Shown piece after piece: positions 1 to 5,081 of a DNA stretch of 6,345 nucleotides. Source of the stretch: Kofleriaceae bacterium (GTDB taxonomy: Bacteria > Myxococcota_A > Polyangia > Haliangiales > Haliangiaceae); assembly GCA_024642805.1 (NCBI GenBank), contig JAHEAK010000312.1:1-6345 (forward strand), given 5' to 3'. The first letter of the stretch is position 1. Every line of letters begins with the position of its first letter. The position numbers were made by a program, and so were the translations under genes. The notes beneath the pieces are model-generated. The model was not told the DNA's origin, did not search any database, and worked only from the letters and a program-made list of their open reading frames with translations.

Positions 1-477
1 GACGACCAGGTTCGATGGCGAGAGATCGCGGTGCACGATGTTGAAGGGATGACCATCGGCATCCAGGCCCGTCATCGCGTGATCGAGTGCGGAGAGGATC
101 TCGTAGAGGATCCACATGGTCACGCCGATGGGGGCGGGTTGCTGATCCTCGTTGGCCCGCCGCAAGAGCGCTAGGATCGACTGTCCCTCGATGCGCTCCA
201 TGGCCAAGAAGTGCACACCCTCGACCTGACCGTGATCGACGACTTGCACAATGTTGGGGTGGGCGAGCGCCTTGGCAATCTCGGCCTCGCGAATGAATTG
301 TTTGATGAGCCCTTGATCGCGGGCGAGTTGGGGCAGGAGACGCTTGATGGCGACCTCTTGCGCAGTGTCGCGATGCACGGCCCGATGGACGGTTGCCATG
401 CCGCCGATGCCAAGACACTCAAAGACGGAGTACGGACCGAACTCCTCACGCCGCCATCTTTGATCCGAACTCTTCAT
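1..477 (-). CDS. Ser/Thr protein kinase, N-terminal part (cut by window edge)
   Basis: Reading the minus strand from ATG at 475-477 gives 159 uninterrupted codons running off the left edge. This is a Hanks-type (eukaryotic-like) Ser/Thr kinase that would phosphorylate proteins using ATP. Visible are the Gly-rich loop GIGGMATV (residues 23-30), the ATP-anchoring Lys45 in VAIKRL, the helix-C Glu64 in REAEIAKAL, the segment HPNIVQVVDHG, and the catalytic loop HRDLSPSN (149-156) with catalytic Asp151 and metal-binding Asn156. Ser153 replaces the usual Lys of HRDLKPxN, a variant I know as common in myxobacterial kinases. The activation loop, C-lobe and any sensor or membrane domain lie outside the window. 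An in-frame TAA upstream (around 530) makes this ATG the natural start; no strong Shine-Dalgarno is seen. It lies downstream of the MYXO-CTERM gene on the same strand, but a 186-bp gap with a TATAAT suggests its own promoter. Family assignment is very secure; its target is unknown. Confidence 0.95.
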   Translation of the reverse strand, partial: MKSSDQRWRREEFGPYSVFECLGIGGMATVHRAVHRDTAQEVAIKRLLPQLARDQGLIKQFIREAEIAKALAHPNIVQVVDHGQVEGVHFLAMERIEGQSILALLRRANEDQQPAPIGVTMWILYEILSALDHAMTGLDADGHPFNIVHRDLSPSNLVV

Positions 478-663
478 GCTGAATACCGGCTTCGAAAAGC
501 AAGGCGGAGGCCAGCGCCATCGAGTTGATTATAGCGCCCGCCTGGGGTCAGAGATGCCCGTTTTGGCAGCTCCCTCCGGCCGAAAAGCCAGCTGAGGGAC
601 AGCTGTCGCCATCGCCAGCCAGCGAAAGGCGGCCCGCAAGGCATGCGTGCCTCGACGATGGTT
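478..663. other. 186-bp spacer between kinase and MYXO-CTERM genes
   Basis: This spacer holds the TATAAT at 528-533 and two CAGCTG copies around 590-605. I see no convincing hairpin plus T-run terminator after the MYXO-CTERM gene, so read-through into the kinase is possible. A 56-codon minus-strand frame (474-644) spans most of it and ends overlapping the kinase ATG, but its translation resembles no family I know. Confidence 0.5.
528..533 (-). promoter_or_regulatory. Possible -10 box (TATAAT) for the kinase gene
   Basis: The minus strand carries a perfect TATAAT about 50 bp upstream of the kinase start codon. No good TTGACA-like -35 sits 16-18 bp further upstream (the best hexamer is CATCTC-like), and there is no extended TGn. 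An AT-rich hexamer is unusual in such GC-rich DNA, so a housekeeping promoter for the kinase is plausible but unproven. Confidence 0.35.
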
Positions 664-1614
664 CTAGGCCTGGGCGCGCCGGCGAATGCCGAGGAAGACC
701 AGTGCCATGAGCAGCAACGCAAAGCCGCGCCCCTCGTTGTCAGCAGCGGCACAACCTGCGCAGCCCGAACCCTTGCCGGTCTTTGGCTTGGTGAGCAGCA
801 GCTCCTCCACCTCATCGGATGGTGGGGTCACTTCCGCAACTTCCACAGGCTCTTCGACCACAGGTGTGGTCTCTTCTGCATCGGCCACGGGACCAAAGCT
901 CACGTTGACGACGTAGGGCTGCTGCGCTTTGCCGCGACGTGCAGAGGGGCGCCCATCTTTGAGGCGTGCTTCCAGGTAGTACTCGATCTTGGGAGCGTTG
1001 ACGCTTGCCGCGGGAATGTCTCCTCGATAGGTGCAACCGTCGACCTTGCTCATTGGCGCTTCCTGAAAGTCACCGCCATCAGCACCGCGGTACATGACCA
1101 GCATCGTGCCGCCGACTAAGAATTTGTCGAGCTTGGCCTCGAGAGTCGTGTCCTTGCCCTCCTGTGCCAGTGGAACCGGCTGATGGAAGAGCCCAAGGAG
1201 GGTGTCGCACTTGATGGTCGGGTGCAGCTCCTCAAAGGCCTTGCCAAAGACCACCTTCGATCGGTCATCGGCGTAGTCGGGAAGAGCAACGTCCTCTTGA
1301 ATGTTGATGGCAGCGGTAAAATGCTCGGTGGCCTTCTTGGTGTTCTTGAAGCCCATCACGTACACGACGCCCAAACGCACGTGGGTTTCCGCTGCAATGG
1401 GACGAACGCCAGAGCCTGCCGCCGTGAGTTGTGCAAGCCCCTTTTCCAGGCTGGTCTTGGCGGTCTCGTACTCACCGAGATCGACGTACTCGCGAATCAT
1501 GCGACTGTCTGCGGCGACCTGGGCCTCGGCCTTGTTGGCGGGCTGGGCCGATGCTGCGGAGCTCCAAATCGAGCTGGCAAATACGATGGCAAGGAGGAGC
1601 GCTGGGTTACGCAT
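664..1614 (-). CDS. Exported TPR/beta-sandwich protein with MYXO-CTERM-like tail
   Basis: This 316-residue protein starts with a signal peptide (hydrophobic residues 4-17, likely cut after ASA, 23/24). Residues about 37-130 look like TPR helices, including YVDLGEYETAKTSLEKGL and HVRLGVVYVM..KATEHFTAAI. Residues about 155-240 look like a beta-sandwich of the kind that follows TPRs in myxobacterial surface proteins, with MLVMYRG, F..APM, CTYRGDIPA and IEYYLEA. Cys136 and Cys194 could form a disulfide. An acidic, Val/Pro/Glu-rich linker (243-275) leads to the tail GCAGC (284-288), a hydrophobic stretch (298-310) and RRR (311-313). That layout matches the MYXO-CTERM signal, which is cut by myxosortase-type membrane proteases to place proteins on the cell surface. 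A surface scaffold role is inferred; no catalytic residues are seen. The ATG fits the signal peptide; upstream AAAGAG is a weak ribosome site. The gene follows the small membrane-protein gene by 78 bp and precedes the kinase. Confidence 0.88.
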   Translation of the reverse strand: MRNPALLLAIVFASSIWSSAASAQPANKAEAQVAADSRMIREYVDLGEYETAKTSLEKGLAQLTAAGSGVRPIAAETHVRLGVVYVMGFKNTKKATEHFTAAINIQEDVALPDYADDRSKVVFGKAFEELHPTIKCDTLLGLFHQPVPLAQEGKDTTLEAKLDKFLVGGTMLVMYRGADGGDFQEAPMSKVDGCTYRGDIPAASVNAPKIEYYLEARLKDGRPSARRGKAQQPYVVNVSFGPVADAEETTPVVEEPVEVAEVTPPSDEVEELLLTKPKTGKGSGCAGCAAADNEGRGFALLLMALVFLGIRRRAQA

Positions 1615-1692
1615 GCCCGCTCTTTACCACAGCCCTGCAGCCACATCGCGCCATTCTGCGCGTGCTTGAATGAAACTCAGCCCGTAGCCGAG

Positions 1693-2034
1693 CTAGTTCC
1701 GAAAGCGTCGATAGGTGCGTCGCAGCGCCGAGCTTGAGACCCTGAGAATCCGAAAGAAGTCGGCCTTCTTTTGCTGGCGCCCGGGCAGGCGCGGGCCCAC
1801 CACCAGGACGGCCAACACATAGGCCCCAACCAGCCCATAGGCCCAGATGATCTTGCTGGGCATGACGATGCCGAACACGAAGAGGCCCACCGAACCGACC
1901 GCGGCAAAGGCTCCAATTCGAATCCCAAAGTAGTAGGCACTGATGGCACCGATGACGAGAGCCGCGATGATCATGATGACAAGCATAACGCGCCAGCCGG
2001 CCATCGGCTCTGCGAGTTTGTGAATGGCGACCAC
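1693..2034 (-). CDS. Small three-helix membrane protein, unknown function
   Basis: This 113-residue protein is not one I recognise. It has three hydrophobic segments (about residues 14-35, 40-58 and 62-80), then a basic soluble tail rich in Lys and Arg (85-113, with RQQKK and RRTYRRFR). By the positive-inside rule that tail would be cytoplasmic. There are no cysteines, so it does not look like a zinc-binding anti-sigma factor. The most upstream start is GTG at 2032-2034, with an in-frame TAG just before it. ATG codons at residues 11 and 17 are alternatives, and no clear Shine-Dalgarno decides between them. It lies 78 bp upstream of the MYXO-CTERM gene on the same strand, so the two may share a transcript, and it is divergent from the sigma factor. 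Clean helix spacing and typical codon use support a real gene. Confidence 0.7.
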   Translation of the reverse strand: MVAIHKLAEPMAGWRVMLVIMIIAALVIGAISAYYFGIRIGAFAAVGSVGLFVFGIVMPSKIIWAYGLVGAYVLAVLVVGPRLPGRQQKKADFFRILRVSSSALRRTYRRFRN

Positions 2035-2089
2035 GATGCCAGTAGTTTTAGCTACCTACGAGGAGACTGGCGACAGGACTCTGGCTTTT

Positions 2090-2104
2090 TGGCACACTAT
2101 TCGC
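2090..2104 (+). promoter_or_regulatory. Candidate sigma-54 (-24/-12) promoter for the sigma factor gene
   Basis: TGGCAC (2090-2095), five bases, then TCGC (2101-2104). The sigma-54 consensus is TGGCAC-N5-TTGC, so only one base of these ten differs, and the invariant GG and GC are exactly 12 bp apart. Transcription would start near 2116, leaving a leader of about 87 bases before the ATG at 2203. Sigma-54 promoters with enhancer-binding activators are widely used in myxobacteria. No activator-binding repeats were identified upstream. Confidence 0.4.
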
Positions 2105-2137
2105 GAACGCGGGGGTCTGCGATCGTGCTTTTCGCAT

Positions 2138-2164
2138 CGGCAATGTGAGTACGGCCGTTTTTTT
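2138..2164 (+). terminator. Weak hairpin plus T7 in the sigma factor leader (possible attenuator)
   Basis: CGGC (2138-2141) can pair with GCCG (2154-2157) across a 12-base loop, followed directly by seven T's (2158-2164). A four-pair stem is short for an intrinsic terminator. It sits inside the leader expected from the upstream sigma-54-like promoter, so it could act as an attenuator, or could be an accident of AT-rich promoter DNA. An alternative stem, TGCGA/TCGCA, lies just upstream at about 2118-2136. Confidence 0.2.
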
Positions 2165-2202
2165 AACCAAGCCTATCGGCAACTCGTGCGTCTAACCTTT
2201 GT

Positions 2203-2862
2203 ATGACGGTGAAGAGACAGGCACAGGCTGCCACGGTCCTGGTGGACCGCGCCAAGGCCGGTGATCGCTCTGCATTTGAAGAGCTGGTCCGTCGCTACCG
2301 CAGTCGTATCCTGGCCCTGGCCCTGCACCTCTCTGGCAACGAGAGCGAGGCGGAGGACATCACCCAGGAAGTCTTCCTGAAGGCCTACCAGAAGATCGCC
2401 GATTTCGAAGGGCGATCGCACTTCTTTACCTGGGTCTATCGCATGACGGTGAATCGCAGCCTCAATGCCAGGCGCGATCGCAAGCGCCGCCGCGAAGAGA
2501 CCCTCGATGATCCGCGAATTGATCGCGCTGTGCTCATCGATGCCGAGGGTGATCCGGCGAAGGCCACGGCCCTGCGAGCAACCTATGCCCGCCTTTTGCA
2601 GGCCCTCGACGCATTGTCCCCAAAGATGCGCACCTCGGTGGTCCTGGTGGTTCTGCAGGGCCTCAGCCACGAGGAAGCCGCTGTCGTGCAACAGTGCTCA
2701 GCGGGCACCATCGCCTGGCACATCCATCAAGCCAGAGGTCGGCTTCGCGCGACCATGGAAAAGGCCAGCCCACCGCCCTTTCGGGGCAAGAGCAGAGCAC
2801 TTTCCGACGAACTCACCAATCTCCTCAACGATTGGCTCCTGCCCTGCCCGCAGATTGGCTAA
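2203..2862 (+). CDS. ECF (RpoE-type) RNA polymerase sigma factor
   Basis: This 219-residue sigma-70-family protein has regions 2 and 4 but no region 3, the ECF layout; it would direct RNA polymerase to a special promoter set. Region 2 spans about 25-93, with FEELVRRY, the core-binding segment EDITQEVFLKAY (51-62) and the -10 recognition segment FFTWVYRMTVNRSLN (74-88). Region 4 spans about 129-185, with LDALSPKMRTSVVL and the helix-turn-helix GLSHEEAAVV..GTIAWHIHQARGRL. A basic run (RRDRKRRRE, 90-98) links them. After region 4 come about 30 extra residues, including LSDELTNLLNDWLL, longer than a minimal ECF factor. ATG 2203 is the only start after an in-frame TAA; no Shine-Dalgarno is visible. 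No anti-sigma gene adjoins it: the divergent membrane protein lacks cysteines and the downstream gene is a permease. Regulation may therefore be transcriptional or through the C-terminal extension. Family is very secure; target genes are unknown. Confidence 0.95.
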   Translation: MTVKRQAQAATVLVDRAKAGDRSAFEELVRRYRSRILALALHLSGNESEAEDITQEVFLKAYQKIADFEGRSHFFTWVYRMTVNRSLNARRDRKRRREETLDDPRIDRAVLIDAEGDPAKATALRATYARLLQALDALSPKMRTSVVLVVLQGLSHEEAAVVQQCSAGTIAWHIHQARGRLRATMEKASPPPFRGKSRALSDELTNLLNDWLLPCPQIG

Positions 2863-2993
2863 GCCCTGCGGGCACTGGGCGTTTCGGCGCTGCCTCGAAG
2901 GCCTCTGCTTGAGCCCAGCCCAGGTAGCAGCCTGAGCACCTGAGGCAGGCGCTTCCGCCCACGAGTTGACACTCGAAATCGCCAGTCGATATC
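2863..2993. other. 131-bp spacer between sigma factor and permease
   Basis: The spacer has small GC-rich repeats (GCCC-TGC-GGGC right after the sigma factor stop; CTGAG twice near 2930-2945) but no stem followed by a T-run, so no convincing terminator. Near its 3' end is a consensus TTGACA, described separately. Co-transcription with the sigma factor and an independent promoter are both possible. Confidence 0.4.
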
Positions 2994-2995
2994 GT
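2966..2995 (+). promoter_or_regulatory. TTGACA -35-like box with weak -10 before the permease
   Basis: TTGACA (2966-2971) is a perfect -35 hexamer. The best -10 at 18-bp spacing is TATCGT (2990-2995), matching four of six bases. Transcription would then begin near 3001, downstream of the only good start codon (GTG 2994), so either the hexamer is a coincidence or the start is not where it seems. Confidence 0.2.
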
Positions 2996-4343
2996 GTCAA
3001 TTGCCAGTGCACGAGAGTGGCTCATACACAGCGGGAGCCCATCGCTGATCATCGCGAGCCTCATTCTCGCCGCCGTCGTGCTGTGCGCCTTGCTGCAGCC
3101 TCAAGTCGGCCGACTGCAGCTGCGCGCCCACTGGGCAGCACTCGGTGGCGCTATCGCCATGATCCTGACCGGCCACGTCTCTTTTCGCGAGGTCGGCCAG
3201 TCGCTGCGCTTCGTCGGTCCGCCGCTCACCACTTTGATCAGCTTGATGAGCATGACGCTCATCGCCGAGAAGGTTGGCTTCTTCGTGGTCTTCACTCGCT
3301 GGCTCGCGCGCGTGTCCCGGGGCGATGCCAAGCGACTCTTCACCTACCTCTTCTTCGGCGGCACACTCATCGGCGCACTCTTCACCAACGACGCCGCTGT
3401 CCTCATGTTGACCCCTTTGGTGTGCACGCTGCTCGCTGAGATTTCCACCAAGAACTGGAACGATCGCTCTCAGCTGCCCTACTTCTTCGCTGTTCTGTAT
3501 GTCGCCAACATGGTTGGTCTCTTGGTGATTAGCAATCCCATCAACATCGTCGTCGCGCGCGGCTTTCGCATTAGCTTCTTGATGTACGCCAAGTGGATGG
3601 TCCTACCGGCGCTTGCCAGCATCGTCAGCAGCTACCTGGCCCTGATCTACTACTTTCGACACGACCTCCCCGCTCGCTACGAGGTTTCCCAGCGAGCGCG
3701 AACCCACGTTGGCCAACCGCGTTTCCGAAAGCTCACTGCGATCGTCCTGGTCCTCACCCTCATCGGCTTCTTCACACAGGGCCTCACGAAGCTGCCCTTG
3801 CACATCGTCGCAGGCACTGGTGCAGCGACCCTGCTTCTGGCCTACTGGCGCAGCGAGCACGGCCAGCTCACGCCCATTGTCACGGGCATAGCCTGGGACG
3901 TGGTGCTCTTCGTCAGCGCCATCTTGATCGTCGCCCTTGGTGTGCGCAATGCGGGCCTCACCGCCGAGCTCGGCACCCATCTGCTGGCCATCCACCACAA
4001 GAGCCACGCCCTGGGCCTGGCCGCCACCAGTGGCAGCGCGGCAGGGCTCTCCGCCCTCATGAACAATCACCCGGTGGCCTACACCATGGCGCTATCGATC
4101 GAAGACATGCATCTGAGCCCTGGCCTAAACCACAGCTACGTCTTTGCAGCGCTGATCGGCGGCGACCTCGGTCCCAAGATGCTTCCGATCGGCAGTCTCG
4201 CCGCCCTGCTCTGGTTCCGCCTGCTCCGCAATCACGGCATCGAGGTTTCGTTTCGCGAGTACATCAAGCTGGGCGTACCCGTGACCATCCTGGCTATCGC
4301 CGCGGCGCTAGGTGTTTTGCTACTCGAAATAGTAATCTTCTGA
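2994..4343 (+). CDS. ArsB/NhaD-family (ion transporter superfamily) permease
   Basis: This 449-residue inner-membrane protein has about 10-12 hydrophobic segments, a normal length for ArsB-type permeases. Hallmarks in order are FTNDAAVLMLTPLV (130-143, the ND-A-LTP motif), SNPINIVVARGFRISFLMYA (180-199), NNHPVAYTMAL (357-367, the second re-entrant NN-P motif), and GGDLGPKMLPIGSLAALLW (389-407), followed by a HGIEVSFREYIKLG segment also typical of ArsB. Arsenite efflux is the best-known role; NhaD-like sodium/proton antiport or transport of another anion cannot be excluded by eye. No arsR or arsC is visible nearby, which weakens an arsenic assignment. GTG 2994 is chosen because an in-frame TGA at 2967-2969 closes the frame upstream, and later starts would cut the first membrane helix (about 17-35). 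No Shine-Dalgarno is evident. It ends 14 bp before the convergent lipoprotein gene. Confidence 0.9.
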   Translation: MSIASAREWLIHSGSPSLIIASLILAAVVLCALLQPQVGRLQLRAHWAALGGAIAMILTGHVSFREVGQSLRFVGPPLTTLISLMSMTLIAEKVGFFVVFTRWLARVSRGDAKRLFTYLFFGGTLIGALFTNDAAVLMLTPLVCTLLAEISTKNWNDRSQLPYFFAVLYVANMVGLLVISNPINIVVARGFRISFLMYAKWMVLPALASIVSSYLALIYYFRHDLPARYEVSQRARTHVGQPRFRKLTAIVLVLTLIGFFTQGLTKLPLHIVAGTGAATLLLAYWRSEHGQLTPIVTGIAWDVVLFVSAILIVALGVRNAGLTAELGTHLLAIHHKSHALGLAATSGSAAGLSALMNNHPVAYTMALSIEDMHLSPGLNHSYVFAALIGGDLGPKMLPIGSLAALLWFRLLRNHGIEVSFREYIKLGVPVTILAIAAALGVLLLEIVIF

Positions 4344-4357
4344 TCCGGCGCCTCGAG

Positions 4358-5065
4358 TCAATCTCGAAAGACCACGGTAAGTTCTGGGACGGCGGTTTGT
4401 GGCAAGTCGACCACGGCGCTTGCCCCTTCGACCGAGAAGGCCTCTCGGCGGTCCTCGTTTGGATTTCCCGCGAGGAAGAAGAAGACCAGGCTTTGGCCAC
4501 TGTTCCAGGTTGGCCGATCGACGTTGTCCTGGATGAGCGGGGACAGATCCGGGGTCGTTTGCCCAGGTCCCGTCTCAAACCGCGACCACTCTGGCGGGTC
4601 CCACGGCTGCAGGTTTCCGGGAACACGGTTGGAAATATCACCATCGCCGCCGGCCAGGGGGGCGGCGGGAACCGCCGAATCGATCGCTAATACCAGGTTG
4701 ATTGAAGAGGTTCGAGTCGACTCGCCCGTGAAGCGAATGCTCGCCGACTTGATGGTCGCACCGAGTGGAATCTGGATGTCGGAAAACTCAATTGCCACCA
4801 GCGTCGGTCCCACGTCGAATCCGATGTCGAGATCCGTACTCAGCAGATCGACGACTTGGGACTCTTCGTTTTCCTCGCTGTCGGCAAAGGCCGGCACGAC
4901 TAGCGTGGTGTCGCCAGCGTCGGGTGGCAGTGCATCGGCCGCGTCGACGGGCAGCTCAAGCGCTGCGTCGATGTCCGTGCCTCCTACAGGCTGTTGTTCA
5001 AAGAGCAAGCTGCAGGCGCACAAAGGTAGGAGGGCAGCGGGTGCCACACGCCAGCCCTGCCCCAC
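4358..5065 (-). CDS. Secreted lipoprotein with a C-terminal beta-sandwich domain
   Basis: Starting at GTG 5063-5065 gives 235 residues. The N-terminus MGQGWRVAPAALLPLCACS is a lipoprotein signal peptide with lipobox LCAC and Cys18 as the likely lipidated residue. Residues 30-52 form an Asp/Ala/Pro-rich linker of the kind seen in myxobacterial lipoproteins. Residues about 54-235 look like one secreted beta-sandwich domain: AIEFSDIQIPLGATIKSASIRF, DISNR, PWDPPEW, TPDLSPLIQDNVDRPTWNSG, LVFFFLAG, and a closing PELTVVF strand. I recognise this pattern from secreted multidomain proteins of many bacteria (IPQGATI..A.I.FT, W.PP.W, TPDLS.I.QE.V.R..W.SGN) but cannot name the family with certainty; no enzyme motif is seen. 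The start is 16 bp after the PreA-like stop; GTG 5047 is an alternative but loses the basic N-region. The short spacing implies co-transcription with the PreA-like gene. A binding or surface role is inferred. Confidence 0.8.
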   Translation of the reverse strand: MGQGWRVAPAALLPLCACSLLFEQQPVGGTDIDAALELPVDAADALPPDAGDTTLVVPAFADSEENEESQVVDLLSTDLDIGFDVGPTLVAIEFSDIQIPLGATIKSASIRFTGESTRTSSINLVLAIDSAVPAAPLAGGDGDISNRVPGNLQPWDPPEWSRFETGPGQTTPDLSPLIQDNVDRPTWNSGQSLVFFFLAGNPNEDRREAFSVEGASAVVDLPQTAVPELTVVFRD

Positions 5066-5081
5066 GTGCCGTGCCCGCGAC

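Larger units (their letters stand above)
2035..2202. other. Divergent intergenic region with candidate regulatory signals
   Basis: This 168-bp spacer separates the minus-strand membrane-protein gene from the plus-strand sigma factor and should hold both promoters. On the plus strand I see a sigma-54-like -24/-12 element, then a weak hairpin followed by seven T's. The octamer ATCGGCAA occurs at 2136-2143 and again at 2175-2182, on either side of the T-run, and could be paired operator sites or chance. I found no clear -35/-10 pair for the minus-strand gene. Confidence 0.6.

Noticed and set aside
1615..1692. Hairpin CGCGC-AGAATG-GCGCG in the gap after the small membrane-protein gene
   Set aside because: A five-pair GC stem exists on the minus strand but has no T-run after it, and such stems arise easily in GC-rich DNA; not called as a terminator.
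1183..1737. Plus-strand open frame of 184 codons opposite the MYXO-CTERM gene
   Set aside because: It is antisense to a protein with a signal peptide, TPR helices and a sorting tail; no family resemblance and no ribosome site.
2173..2691. Minus-strand open frame of 172 codons
   Set aside because: It is antisense to the sigma factor, whose regions 2 and 4 are unmistakable.
4344..4357. Bidirectional terminator between the convergent permease and lipoprotein genes
   Set aside because: Only 14 bp separate the stops. They include a GGCGCC palindrome, but no stem long enough and no T-runs on either side.
3593..4690. Plus-strand open frame of 365 codons
   Set aside because: It overlaps the ArsB-like permease in another frame and is Arg/Pro/His-rich without any recognisable motif; the permease frame is clearly the coding one.
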